From Channa striata (lineage: Eukaryota > Chordata > Actinopteri > Anabantiformes > Channidae): a DNA stretch of 64,000 bases. Of this stretch, positions 11,300 to 22,895 are shown piece by piece. Each line of letters begins with the position of its first letter. Position 1 is the first letter of the stretch. Made by a program: the position numbers and the translations under genes. The notes under the pieces are model-generated. The model made no database searches. It was not told the origin of the DNA and was given only the letters and a program-made list of their open reading frames with translations. The stretch spans positions 21,637,220 to 21,701,219 of the forward strand of contig CM065170.1 of assembly GCA_033026295.1 (NCBI GenBank). Direction: 5' to 3'.

Positions 11300-12240
11300 A
11301 GAGCTGAAAAAGTGTCCCAGCAATGCTGAAAAAAGCTGAAGTGCTTTTGCTGAAATAGCTGAAAATTACAATGGAAATGTAAAACAAGTAGAACATGAGC
11401 TGAACAAAAGCTGAACTGCTTAAAAATACCTGAAATAGCTGAAAAATTGTCCCAGCAATGCTGAAAAAAGCTGAAGTGTTTTTGCTGACGTAGAACATGA
11501 GCTGAATTGAAGCTGAACTGCTTAAAAATAGCTGAAAAATTGTCCCAGCAATGCTAAAAAAAGCTGGTGTTTTGCTGAAATAGCTGAAAATTACAATTAC
11601 AATGTAAAAAAAACAAGTAGAAAGTAATCTGAATGAAAGCTGAACTGCTTAAAAATAGCTGAAAAATTGTCCCAGCAATGCTAAAGAAAGCTGAAATGTT
11701 TTTGCTGAAGTAGAACATGATCTGAATTGAAGCTGAACTGCTTAAAAGTAGCTGAAATAGCTGAAAAACTGTCCCAGCAATGCTAAAGAAATTAAAGTGT
11801 TTTGCTGAAATAGCTGAAAATTACAATTAAAATGTAAAAAAACAAGTAGGAAGTAAGCTGAATAGAAGCTGAACTGCTTAAAAATAGCTGGAATAGCTGA
11901 AACATTGTCCCAGCAATGCTAAAGAAAGCTGAAGTGTTTTTGCTGAAATAGCTGAAAATTACAATTCAAAAGTAAAAAACAGAAGTAGAACATGAGCTGA
12001 ATTGAAGCTGAACTGATTAAAAATAGCTGAAATATTGTCCCAGCAATGCTGAACAAAGCTGAAGTGTTTTTGTAGAAGTAGAACATGATCTGAATTAAGC
12101 CGAACTGCTTATAAATAGCTGAAAAAAGCTGAAGTGGTTTTGCTGTAATAGCCGAAAATTACAAATCAAATGTAAAACAAGTAGAACGTAAGCTGAATAG
12201 AAGCTGAACCGCTTAAAAATAGCTGAAAGCTGAAACTAAT
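11300..12240. repeat. AGCTGAA-rich tandem array
   Basis: Imperfect repeats of about 90-140 bp are each marked by 'gtcccagcaatgct' (about 11,315, 11,450, 11,540, 11,668, 11,771, 11,909 and 12,037). The units are built from shorter words such as 'tagctgaaa', 'aagctgaactgcttaaaaat' and 'tgctgaaatagctgaaaatt'. Unit length varies by deletion of these words. No coding potential. Confidence 0.8.
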
Positions 12241-12515
12241 TCTAATTGTTTAAAAATATGAACATAATTCTAACAATTGTCAAATTAGCAGAGTGGACTT
12301 AATACTGCAGAAAGACTGAAAGCAAAAACTCATTTTGGCATTTAAATGTTAAAAATGTGAAAAAAAAATCCAGTAGGCTCTTATTTTGAAAGTGTGTTTC
12401 CTGTCTGTGTGTGTGTGTCCACTGTAGGTGGACTTGGCCACAAACTAATTTGAGTATTTAATTGCTAAAAATGTCAAAAAGGAATCAAGCAGGCTTTTAT
12501 TTTGAAAGTTTGTTT

Positions 12516-12518
<3 letters not shown>

Positions 12519-12561
<43 letters not shown>

Positions 12562-12571
12562 TGTGTGTGCG
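12519..12571. repeat. GT/GA microsatellite
   Basis: A run of about 15 GT units followed by a short GA run and more GT. A shorter GT run occurs near 12,405. Confidence 0.9.
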
Positions 12572-13602
12572 TTCGTGCATCTCTACTCTGTGTATTAGCA
12601 GTAATAAGAAGTGTCAGTCAAGGTGATTGGACGCAGCTGTGAGGCTGATCACATGACCAGAAGTGCCTTTCAACATGATAATGACAGTTTCAAGTCTGCC
12701 TACTCATTCTGGTGCTAACAGCAAAAGCTAAAACTTAGCCTCGCAAAATGTGCAATAAGTGAAAAAGTATTAGTCGTAGAAACAAACAGAAAGAACTGTG
12801 AGCGTCAGAAGGCTTCACCGCACACGCTGATGTAATTTATATGAAGATAGTCAATAAAATGAAGGCGTGGCGGCGATTTAAAACGGCCCTCGTTTGAGAT
12901 TTGAGCAGACATTTCTGGAGCTGCATTATAATGGGCCCTAATGGGAGTTTGAGAGGGCACTCTCTCCGCTTCTGGCCGCGTGGAGAGAGAACCGTAAGAC
13001 CTGTCGCCGTGAGAGTTACATTTCCTGAAAGAGGACAAAAATACCTACGTTTTGATATATAATTTGTTGAGGAAGGATGAAAGGTGGCTGAAGGAAATCA
13101 AGAAGAAAAGCAGAAAAAATAATCGCGGGAACGGGCAGAGCGTGTGTGACGTCACCCGCTCTAGCAGACGCAATACACACTAATGGGGAAGAGGAAAAAT
13201 TTCCAAAAATTGCCTAAAACTAAAACTGCCATAGCTCAAAAACCGTAAGAGATATTAATAAAAGCTGAATGGATGAAATATAGCTGAAGGTCTTGTGACT
13301 TGTTTAAAGTTTGAATGGTTTCTCTAGGCTGAAGTATGCCTGAATAGTGAAGGCTGAAAGAAGTCAAAGTTTAAGAGAAGTTGAAGAATTTCCCCATTCA
13401 TTTTAATAGGAAAAATTGGCTGAAAAAAGCTGAATATCATAAAAAGTATGAAAGATATCAAAATTCTGAATGGAAGCACACCTCTCCTGAAGAAGCTGAA
13501 CATTTTAAAATTTGAACGGGCTTTCTAGCACAAAGTATGCGGGACTAGTTAGCGGACAAAAAACGTACGGAAGAATAATAATAAAGATTAAAACAACATT
13601 AC

Positions 13603-14679
13603 ATTGCATTACAGTGCATTGTGTCTTTGTGGATTTAGAGAAGGCGTATGACAGGGTGCCGAGGGAGGAGCTGTGGTACTGTATGAGGATGTCGGGAGTG
13701 GCAGAGAAGTACGTCAGAGTAGTTCAGGACATGTATGAGAGAAGCATGACGGTGGTGAGATGTGCTGTAGGTCAGACAGAGGAGTTCAAGGTAGAGGTGG
13801 GACTACACCAAGGATCGGCTTTGAGTCCCTTCTTGTTTGCTATGCTTATGGACAGGTTGACAGACGAGGTCAGACAGAAATCTCCCTGGACAATGATGTT
13901 TGCAGATGACATTGTGATTTGCAGTGAGAGTAGAGAGCAGGTGGAGGAACAGCTGGAGAGGTGGAGGTTTGCTCTGGAAAGAAGAGGCATGAAAGTCAGT
14001 CGTAGTAAGACAAAATACATGTGTGTAAACGAGAGGGATCCAGGTAGAAGAAGTGTGAGGTTACAGGGGGCTGAGGTGAAGAAGGTGCAGGAGTTTAAGT
14101 ACTTGGGGTCATCAGTTCAGTGTGATGGAGAGTGTGGAAAAGAGGTGAAGAGGCGAGTGCAGGCAGGTTGGAATGGGTGGAGGAAAGTGTCAGGAGTGTT
14201 GTGTGACAGAAGAGTGTCAGCAAGACTCAAAGGAAAGGTGTACAGGACAGTGGTGAGACCAGCTCTGCTCTATGGGTTAGAGACAGTAGCAGTGAGAAAG
14301 AGACAAGAGGCAGAGATGGAAGCAGCAGAGATGAAGATGTTGAGGTTCTCCTTAGGAGTGACAAGGTTGGACAGAATTAGGAACGAGTTCATCAGAGGGA
14401 CAGCGCACGTTGCCTGTGTTAGCAACAAAGTCAGAGAGGCCAGATTGAGATGGTTTGGACATGTGCAGAGGAGGGATAGTGATTATATTGGTAGAAGGAT
14501 GTTGGAGATGGAGCTGCCAGGCAAGAGGGCGAGAGGACGACCGAGGAGGAGATATATGGATGTCCTAACAGAGGACATGAGGTTAGCTGGTGTCAGAGAG
14601 GAAGATGCTCAGGATAGAGTAAAGTGGAAAAGGATGATTCGCTGTGGCGACCCCTGATGGGAAAAGCCGAAAGAGTAGT
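13603..14679 (+). mobile_element. Young 5'-truncated RTE-type LINE
   Basis: Perfect 18-bp target-site duplications, 'agattaaaacaacattac', flank it at 13,585-13,602 and 14,680-14,697, which fixes both ends. The 5' half (endonuclease and RT fingers) is missing. The remaining frame is unbroken, and the 3' end is short, with 'cccctgatgggaaaagccga' and a brief (TAG) tail. The duplication and the open frame indicate a recent insertion. The landing site lies one base from a 28-bp perfect palindrome (14,696-14,723) formed by the element's right TIR. Confidence 0.93.
13621..14657 (+). CDS. RTE LINE reverse transcriptase, truncated
   Basis: Reverse transcriptase of the RTE clade, which primes on nicked target DNA. 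The open frame runs from the 5' truncation point to the stop at 14,655-14,657, about 345 residues. Motifs in order: VFVDLEKAYDRVPREELW (palm, first catalytic Asp), GLHQGSALSPFLFAMLMD, FADDIVICSES (catalytic Asp pair), KYLGSSVQCDG, VRPALLYGLE and a basic C-terminal region with RLRWFGHVQR and ending RCGDP. The upstream ATG at 13,512 is host sequence fused to the frame, so it is not the native start. Endonuclease and fingers are absent, so it is not autonomous. No frameshift or stop was seen within the LINE part. Confidence 0.9.
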
Positions 14680-14723
14680 AGATTAAAACAACATTACTGT
14701 GAATGCTTTAAAGCATTCACAGT

Positions 14724-15150
14724 AGATTAGGAGCATCCGGTCTCAATTTGATGCTGAAAAACTAGTACATGCATTTGTTACTTCTAGATGGGATTATTGT
14801 AATTCTCTACTTTTGGGTGCCCCAGTAACTCTATAAAAAGCCCTCAAATTAATCCAAAATGCGGCAGCATGATTACTCACTGTTACTGGTAAGAGATCAT
14901 TTTTCGCCTTCTCTACCTTCTCTCCATTGGCTTCTCATTAAATGTAGAATATAATTTACAAACGTTCTTCTTACATATAAAGCTCTAAGGTCTAAGGTCA
15001 AGGTCAATCATACCTAAAGATATCCTAGTACCATGTCATCCTAATAGACCACTTTGGAAAACCACTTTGGAAATTCTGGGAATCACAAGTAGGCCCGAAT
15101 TCTGAGACCAAAGGCAAATTGGGAGACAGAGCCTTTAGAGCTATCAATCT
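14724..15150 (+). mobile_element. L2-type LINE, third segment (C-terminal)
   Basis: Reads QFDAEKLVHAFVTSRWDYCN, then QNAAA and PLASH-type residues and KLGDRAFRAI, the C-terminal end of fish L2-type ORF2, with several frameshifts and an in-frame stop. It continues the copy seen at 8,480-9,633 and 11,152-11,284. A short duplicated patch ('tcaaggtcaa', 'accactttggaaa') lies inside it. Confidence 0.75.
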
Positions 15151-15326
15151 CCATCTCTATGTGCACGAGATCACGCAGATAATACGGATATTGCACTAGG
15201 GGGCAACAAGGTTATAATACAGATAATGTTGCTCTGTAATTTTCATTCACATTACAGCCACTCTAAAAAAAAGTCAGGATAATGTCAGAATGCCAGTGCA
15301 TGTCTATAGGGGCTTAAATGGTAAAT

Positions 15327-15392
15327 GATCTACAGTTATATAGCGCTTTTCTACCTGTTGGTACTCAAAGCGCTTTACACTGCTTCCTAAGA
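15327..15392 (-). repeat. SINE-like repeat, 3' end
   Basis: Contains 'tatatagcgcttttctacct' and 'caaagcgctttacactgctt', the reversed 3' end of the SINE-like repeat seen at 25,117-25,371. The head is missing. Confidence 0.65.
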
Positions 15393-16313
15393 ATAGAGCC
15401 AAGAGGAAACAGATAACGAGAAAAAAGTAGACCCAAGAATTAAGCCCTGTGGAAAAAGAGAAGAGTGGAAGAGGAATGGACATTATCAATTTGTGCACAA
15501 AATCATCTCTCTGCTAAATATGACCCATCCCACTCCAGAGTAGTGCCAAGGATGCCTACTCATTGCTCCATTCGAGAAATCAAAGTGTTATAATCCACAG
15601 AAAAGGTAGTCGAAGCACCTGTGAGAGAAATTTTGAGTAAATGTTCATAGTGACCAAATGCATCCTTTGAACTTTGATTTTGCACCTTAGCAGGCCTTAT
15701 GTCTTGTGCTGTCTTTAGACCATGGCTTCCCAAGAAGCTGTCGCAGCAGGGAACACATAGAAGACAAGTAGGCTCTATGTATGTTCTGCAAGGTTGATTT
15801 GCATTGAGTCAGTCCTTTTGTTTCAACTCAGCTCCAAGCTGAGTGGTTAAAAGGCTAAAACAACCTATAAATCTTTGTCAATCTGATTGGCCTGCTCTGA
15901 GTAACGGAGCTCTGCTGTTTCTCGTTTCACTAATTAAACTCACCATACTATCCCTTGTGAGTTGCCTTTTTGCCTCTTAACGTGCCTTAGGCTTGCCACA
16001 ACAGCACCAAGACCCCATAGTCCCCAGCATCTGCAGCTATGAGGATGTTAATAAAAACCCTCAGCAATACCAACTCAGTGCTGTAAAAACATTTAAAGCT
16101 GAAGGAGGTTAATAAATAAGGTGAACAATGTTAGGGCCCCCATATGACTACCTGCTTCTCACCCATTCTTTTCTGTGTTTTGCCCTGTAACCTTTCACTC
16201 GTTTAAGCCATAAGGGTGTTATGATTGCTAGACACAAAGCATAACTTCATTAGAAATATTGGTGACCTGCCTCCATTGGTGACCTGCTGTGTTTGTGGGT
16301 AAAACTCGGGAGC
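15393..16313. other. prkx intron 2 sequence
   Basis: No exon was found. Around 15,410-15,620 words such as 'gacccaagaattaagccctg' resemble the antisense RT part of fish L2-type LINEs, weakly. The rest is unassigned intron. Confidence 0.4.
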
Positions 16314-16321
16314 ACACTCAC

Positions 16322-16490
16322 AGTTGGATGAGGAAAGGATGGTTGACCTCTGTCAGCACCTCCTTCTCATTCTGGACGTGCTGCTCTTGCTTTAGTCTAA
16401 TCACATCAGGAATCTTCATCTGCTTCAATGCATAAAAAGTCCTGTTCTGCTTGTCCTTGACCAGGAAGACTCGGCCAAAGGTCCCTGTGC
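16322..16490 (-). CDS. prkx: PRKX-like protein kinase, exon 2
   Basis: A 169-nt exon of a cAMP-dependent-type Ser/Thr kinase of the AGC family (PRKX group). Read on the - strand after acceptor 'ccttag' (16,496-16,491) it begins inside the Gly codon shared with exon 1. It encodes the glycine-rich loop GTGTFGRVFLV, the ATP-binding Lys in FYALKQM, then IPDVIRLKQEQHVQNEKEVL and HPFLIQL. It ends at donor 'gtgagtgt'. The IPDVIRLKQEQHV stretch separates PRKX from PKA alpha/beta catalytic chains. The phases match: 136 nt of exon 1 coding plus 169 nt. No stop or frameshift is present. Exon 3 was not found between here and position 1, so intron 2 should exceed 16 kb or continue outside the window. Confidence 0.93.
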
Positions 16491-16639
16491 CTAAGGCAGA
16501 AAGACAGAACAGGAATCAACAGCATGAAGAAAACCTAGACCATGAAAAATAACTGCTTTTCTGGTGCTTTTACGTACTGAAGTGAAATTTAAGATTTTCA
16601 TTTAACATTCTTCATTTCATTTAACCAACCTGTCAACCT

Positions 16640-16890
16640 GAATTGCTGTTGCTTTTGTTGCTCTGTTCTTTTCTCTCTCCCCTTTCCACTCACCTCAACT
16701 GGTCAGGGCAGATGGCCGCCCACCCTGAGCCTGGTTCTGCTGGAGGTTTCTTCCGTTAAAGGGAGTTTTTCCTCTTCACTGTTGCCTATAGCTGCTCTAG
16801 GGGGATTTGGGTTTCACTAAATGTCTGTATAGTCTTGACTTTATTATGTAAAGTGTCTTGAGAAGACGTCGTTTTGATTTGGGGTTATAT
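16640..16890 (+). repeat. Dispersed fish repeat (LINE 3'-end type), copy 1
   Basis: Shares 'ctgttcttttctctctcccc', 'gggagtttttcctcttcact', 'gttgcctata' and a terminal 'ttgagaagacg' with stretches at 38,200-38,390 and, more diverged, 22,730-22,895. The end resembles the '..gatttggggttatatat' 3' tail of a retroposed repeat. I do not know its parent element. Confidence 0.65.
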
Positions 16891-17659
16891 ATATAGTTTA
16901 ATTGAAAACTGAATCAGTAGTGTCAAGTGTAAACATAAAGATGCAGAAAGATATCAGAGGCAACACTGGCTCCCAGTGTTCAATGTAAATTTGTTTATCA
17001 ATGCATCTGTTCAATGTATCTTTTTAAAAATAAAAAGTTCAAAAGAGGATTTTAATAATCTCGCCATGTTAAAATGCCAAATGTTATCAATAGTAAGTAT
17101 TAACTTTTTTGTGGTTGGACAGTGTGGGTTTTTCAATAGCAGAAGCCGTTGCCAATGATGGGGGAGAAAGAAGGAGGCTGACGGCTGATAATTCTTTTGT
17201 CTCTCTTTTTGTGTCATAAAGTACAAGTTACTAAAAAAATTGATTTAAATAAATTAGATATGCTTGACTTAAATAAAGATTTACTAAATATAGAAAATAT
17301 GTGAATTAGCTGAAGTACTTAAATTAACTAAATTAATTCAGAACCAGGTTAGAATGTATTTATATTTTAACAATATAGTCTGTAGAGTAGTAACAAGAAT
17401 ATCTGATGAAATTATTTAGCTGTATTTTTAATTCATCTAGTACATACACTAAATTGGGTACACACTGAACCACTAAGCTCCTGGAATACCACAATTTATT
17501 ATAAGTGGTGCTTATAATATATTAAAATGTGCCTAATTCACTGAAACTGATTTGCCCAAATAAATGTACACATTTCCATACTCTACTTTTCAGTATTCAG
17601 CTATTAAACAAAGTTTGAACCTAGGAACAGTTTTAGGAAACTCAACTAATTAATAATAA

Positions 17660-17880
17660 TGTTGTGGAGTTTGCATGTTTATCCTATGCTTACATGGGTG
17701 TAGTCCAAAGAAATGCAGGACATGACGTGGCATAATTTGCCATTGGTTTAAATGTTTGTCAGTGTTTATCGCTCTCTGTTGGCCATACGATAGACAGGCA
17801 ACATAGATAGATAGGCTCAAGCATCCCCTCATCCCTGAGCAGAATATGCGGAAAAGTTAATGGATGGATGAAAAGGTTTT
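17660..17880 (+). repeat. Degraded dispersed fish repeat
   Basis: Contains 'tgtggagtttgcatgtt', 'tgttggccatacgatagac' and the end 'gttaatggatggatg', words typical of a very common teleost interspersed repeat. Highly diverged. Confidence 0.5.
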
Positions 17881-19130
17881 TTATAGTAAATTTCAAGGAA
17901 CTCTAAGATGCTTCCCAAATTTTAAATAACACTAATAGGATAAATTTAAAACAAGCAAGTGCTTGGATGCTGATCTTCCCAACTCCCTCAAATTATAAGT
18001 TGTATAAATGTGACGAAGGGAGTTTCAGATATTCAACATTTACTGTATTTGAGCCACATTAAGGCCTTTAGTTTCAACAGAGCCAAAGGGCCACAAAAGA
18101 GTTTCATCCTATAATATTAAAACAGGCACTAAAGAAAATTTCTAAACATTAAATCCGAGTTCCATGACAAGAAAACAACTGATAAGCTAGAAAGACAGAC
18201 AGGTTTCTAACCCCACTACTTTTCTGCATAAGAATGTGCTAAACCAGTGTTTCACTTAACCTTGCTGAAGAACTCCTTCAATGCACAAGGCCTGAATTGT
18301 AAGAGTGTTTGAACACATACGTGTAGCCAGGGGGAAAAAAAAACAAGACTCTACTCCCACTACACGGTCAGGTGATGTTATAAATCACATGGCTGCTTCT
18401 TAGGTAAGTCCAGGGTCTCAGCAGAAACCAACCAAGGACAAAAGCAAGTGAAAAAAAGACTACGCCAAAACACATTTATTCTGACACTACTGCAGTTTGT
18501 GTTGCCTTCAAGTGATATTCTGTGGGTCATAGAGGCTAGCACAGCATGTGAAAGACAAATGCAAATAAATCTAGCTTTGCCTCATGAATTCAATGGCAAG
18601 CTTTAGTTGATATGTTTTAGGAAACAAATTGCTCTAATCTGACAAAATGGCTGGGCAAATTTCATTTGTAGGACCCATAAGCGTGGAGCTTTATCCCAAC
18701 TGCTCTGCTTCCTTTCTGCAAAGCTTCCAGAGTGACATTAAACTAGGCTTTGTCCCTCACATGTACGTTAATGCATATTACGATGCATGCAGCGTTAGCC
18801 TAGTGGTTAAAGTTAACCACAGAGAGCTTTTTGGCTGATCCTTAATTATTATAAAAGCACTGAAGCAAAAGCTAACTGCATGTAGGCTACTGTAAAATAA
18901 ATATTTAGTCCAATTTACTAAAAATCTTAAAGCTGAGCAATTTGTGTGGGAGTATGTGATTAACAGCAGTCTACACTCCCAAACCTACACTTCCCTCTGC
19001 CATGATTAGACAACCAGCTTAGCAGTCTCACATGACAGAGAGAGAGAAGACAAAGAATCTGTGGCAAATTAAATATTATTTTATTAATTCTTTTTGAACT
19101 TCACCTAGTGATTAATGTCAGGGTCATTTT

Positions 19131-19151
19131 TAATTAATTAATTAATTAATT
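19131..19151. repeat. TTAA/TAAT microsatellite
   Basis: Five to six tandem copies of 'taat' within prkx intron 1. Confidence 0.8.
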
Positions 19152-20727
19152 TGATGTTTAGCTAGGTAAAACTGTTAACATTTTTTTAAAGGAGTTGATT
19201 CAGCTGTTGTATGATCATTGTGGAAGAGATGACTCTATAACTAGCCCAGGTTCATTGATACAGATGTGGTAAAATAAAAACTACAAAACTTGTTAGAAGA
19301 ACAGAATTTAACTGCAGTAAACACTTAAAATGACAGTAACAATGCTCTACAAATATTTTTATTATTATTTAAAATAATCCTATTCTGAATCAGAATTCAT
19401 TTAGCTTTTTGCAATGCAAATTTCTTGTTTTTTATGCACATAATTCCATTATTCATAAAATGTCAATTTAGGTTGAGCATATTTGACTCTCATTAACTAA
19501 AAATAAATTGTATCTTTATGACGCAAAAAAAGAAAAGAAAAGAAATAAACATATGCCATGGCATTGTAAGGCAGCCATCCCTGCTCTCTAAAAAGCAGCA
19601 TTGGCCACTACATCAGATCATAAAACTAAATGTATGTTAAAACTGGCTTTTTGAGGTTTTTATTGCTGTGCTGTTTGCTGTCTTGGAAATGCTCTTCATG
19701 TAGAAGACTAACAGATGAACAGATGGCCCTGGGGTAGCCTAAACTGTATGTTTTTATGAACAGAATGTATTCTTTTTGTTTTCATATTTTATTACTTAAT
19801 AAATGTATTACATTACAACACAAAAGGCATTCTGACTGGCTGACTACTGAAAATATTTAAGATTCTGCACTATGGAGAAAAGGGATGGCAATCTCTACAA
19901 AAATATGGATTTATTGTTGAACATTTGTTGAACGCTTGGGCATCTCATTGCTGAGTTTGCACATTGGAAGATAGAATAAGGAAGAAGAAGAATTGATTGG
20001 AAGAAGAAAATCATAATCAAAACAAAAATTTAAATTTGTTTTGTTAAATGGTACTGCAAAAAATAAGATGTGGGTCAAATACTTTGTTTCTTTAAAATCA
20101 CCCACATCAGCAAAGAGTAGACATGTGAATCAAATTTGTTTCAACAGCTCGAACACAAACACCAGGAGTAAAGAATAATGACTTGAATTGTGTTGTGATA
20201 ACTATTAATTTAACTGATATTAAAAAATATTTTTTTCAATTCTACCTACCTATACCTAGGTCAATAAAGATATTTTGGCTCTTAATCTAGTGCACAGTGT
20301 GCCAAACTACTAAATCCTTGCCCACTGACCTGCAAATGAAAAGTAACTGGCAGGTAAAATTACTAGTTCTGATGATACAGAAAAGCACTAAAGAAAGGTG
20401 TGTGAATTGGTATGCAGGTTTTCTCTTTAAGATGTTTTAAAAAGGTATTTAATAGTAAAAGTGAAAATTTAAAGATGAATTAATATACATTTATTTATAA
20501 TAAGCCGCATAGCAGAATTGTTGACTTTACATCTGTGTAGTGGAAAAAAGGTTCTGCTGCACCATTAGGAATCATCTTTATCCAAAACATTACATGACCA
20601 CAGTTCTGCTGAAACAAATGACTTTCTTTGCTCCAGAAGATTTGACTCAAGCCAAGTAAATTGCTACAGTGTGTGTTGCTGACATGCTCATTTTTTCTCA
20701 TGTTAGCTCAACATGTTCAACATGTGC

Positions 20728-20964
20728 TCATGTTAGTCTGCTGGTAATGGGGTACGGGATATTTATAAAATCCTCCGCCATTGCCTGGCAAGTGTTATTA
20801 TCAAGCCACTGAAAATTAGAGTTAAGTCTCAAATCCCTTTTTGTAATGAGCATTCTCTCATTTGCTGCCATGTCATCTAGACTGCTTAAAACAACATTTA
20901 AGGAATTCAAAGCATTTACTGCATTATTATCACTCCCTTGTGTACTAGTGTACCGCATAAGCAC
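20728..20964 (-). other. Unidentified 78-residue open frame
   Basis: The frame includes NALNSLNVVLSSLDDMAANE, a leucine-rich stretch with heptad-like spacing. In another frame just downstream (20,701-20,495) comes a second open stretch with MIPNGAAEPFFHYTDV. They may be pieces of one decayed mobile-element protein, since both lie inside prkx intron 1 and antisense to nothing. I do not recognise the family. Confidence 0.2.
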
Positions 20965-22364
20965 TGATTAGTCATTTTAAAGTTAGCAATTTTATTATCA
21001 AACATTTTTGGGGTTAATTTTATTGTTTTTTGTGTACACGTGTTAATCAAACTTATTTCTTAGATTAGGATGTGTTCATTAATTCTATACAAATAAATTT
21101 CAGTATATACCGTTTTAAACAAAATCATTTTACTGAATTTCCACACACTATCTCATTTGCCCACAACAATTTTGTTTTTGTTTCACTCTTTTCTCAATAC
21201 AAAGTAGGCCAAGTACAGACTTTCAAACTTTGGAGTTCAGACTTGGAAAGTTTTAACTTGGAGTAAGGACAGGAGAACTATTAACAATCGGGGCAGCAGC
21301 ATTTTTAGTGACAGCAGCTTAGCTACTGATGATTTACACTGAAACACAACTGCACAGCAGTTGATGTACAATAAAATATGTAAAAATCACATTTAAACTG
21401 GCAGCAACATTTTTCAAGATGTGTTTTGTCTTCCAAAGTGAATACTTAGTGAATAATTATTATTCCGGATTCTTCTCTACGTTTTATGACCCACATCTAG
21501 TCTAAATGCTAACACCTAAAAACACCGTTCAAACTCTATGTTGTTAAAACACGTTTGGAGATAGTTCCTATTGATTTGTGTGCTGATAGCAAATGCTGAA
21601 TAATTAATATAAATATTTTAATTAATTTTTATTTTGAAAGAAGCTCTATGTAAATCTTTGATCTCATTCACACATGAAAAACATCAAAGACTCCATTCCA
21701 TTCACTTATAAATTGGTTAGGGCTTAATATCTATGACAGCTCTAGCAGCTGGTTGCAGCAGCTAGCTTTTAGCAATCACACGCATTTTCTTCAGGAAATG
21801 CAGCATTCTAGTTTACATTAAAATGCTACTGACAACAGAGCTAGTTGTAAAACTACCACAGTTTACGGAGATAACTTGCTGTTCTACGGGATGACTGCTG
21901 ACGTTATCCGTCAGATCCTTTCAGAAGCTGGCTGCAGCCTGCTGATATGGCCGCGATTTAAACTGAAATGAACAGTGCCAGAAATATCTGATCAAATTTA
22001 TAAATAGAAACATTTTAGACAAAGGGACCACATATAAAAAATCTAAAGGGGTACTTCCTCACATTGGAAAAATATTAAAACTTGATAAAGTGGTGCAATA
22101 GCAATATAAGGATGAGTTTGTAAATCAGCTCTGAGCTTAGCTTAACTCTATGCCAAGACTGCTGGTTGGTACACACAGCACTGTGTGATACCTGGCTACC
22201 TCAATTCCACACAAATCTGCTCCCAGAGCATCCTTAACATATTGGGCGGAGAGAGAACACTTACAGGTTTTTGATCTGTACAATTTAATGACCAAGTGCT
22301 TCAGCATTAACATTGAGACATATGTCACCAAGTGAAGCAGTTTTTCTGGTCTGACACAACTAAG

Positions 22365-22470
22365 TTGGTGCCTTGCTCAAGGACATTTTGAGATATCAAA
22401 GGAGGAGCCATAAAACTATCATTTAACTCCACAACCTGTTAACAGCTACTCCTGAGCCACAGTGGGCCCT
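22365..22470 (-). repeat. SINE-like repeat fragment
   Basis: Keeps 'ccttgctcaaggaca' and 'ctcctgagccacag', the reversed middle and head of the SINE type at 26.6 kb. Strongly diverged. Confidence 0.5.
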
Positions 22471-22729
22471 CACTTTCTTCAAACATTCTGATTATTACAC
22501 GGTTACATTAACTCTACAAAAAGTAGAGTTAATATTGTAAAATTTTGCAAAGTGACCGGGTGACATGATATATTTATTATTACCAGTACACGTCATTAGA
22601 TTTGTGTCTTCTTTCCCCATAGTTATGCTAAATCCTCTCTCCCTGCTTCAGATCTGTGTTTCCAATGTGCATTTACTGGCTCTACCAACCTGCCCAGTGT
22701 TTTTCCCTGTTCCTTTTACTTGTCATATT

Positions 22730-22895
22730 TTCTTCTCTCTCCTTGTTTTCCAATAACTTCATCTTATCAAGGCAGACGACCACCCACCCTAAACTTTGTT
22801 CCATCTAACTGAAGGGGGCTTTTACTTTGCATTGCTGCCTTGTGCTGGTTCAAGGAGGTTTATTTTTGCTGTGAATTGGTGCTTCATAAATAATA
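22730..22895 (+). repeat. Dispersed fish repeat (LINE 3'-end type), copy 2
   Basis: A diverged relative of 16,640-16,890: 'aaggcagacgaccacccacc', 'gaagggggcttttactttgc' and 'tgaattggtgcttcataaat' line up with the same landmarks. Confidence 0.55.

Larger units (their letters stand above)
11285..14723. mobile_element. TIR-bounded non-autonomous element, 3.4 kb
   Basis: It begins with 'cactgtgaatgcttta' (11,285-11,300) and ends with the inverse, 'taaagcattcacagt' (14,709-14,723). Homology to the same L2-type LINE lies on both sides, which supports these ends. Inside are an AGCTGAA-rich array (11,300-12,240), a GT microsatellite, about 700 bp of unique-looking sequence (12,600-13,200), more AGCTGAA-rich sequence to 13,560 and an RTE insertion. 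Apart from the RTE there is no transposase frame, so it is non-autonomous. A clean target-site duplication was not seen, and the superfamily is unknown. Confidence 0.5.

Noticed and set aside
13512..13602. Start of the RTE frame at the ATG at 13,512
   Set aside because: The target-site duplication ends at 13,602, so these codons are pre-existing sequence fused by chance.
18780..18830. tRNA-like 'gttagcctagtggttaaag' stretch
   Set aside because: It has no B box or cloverleaf partner in range.
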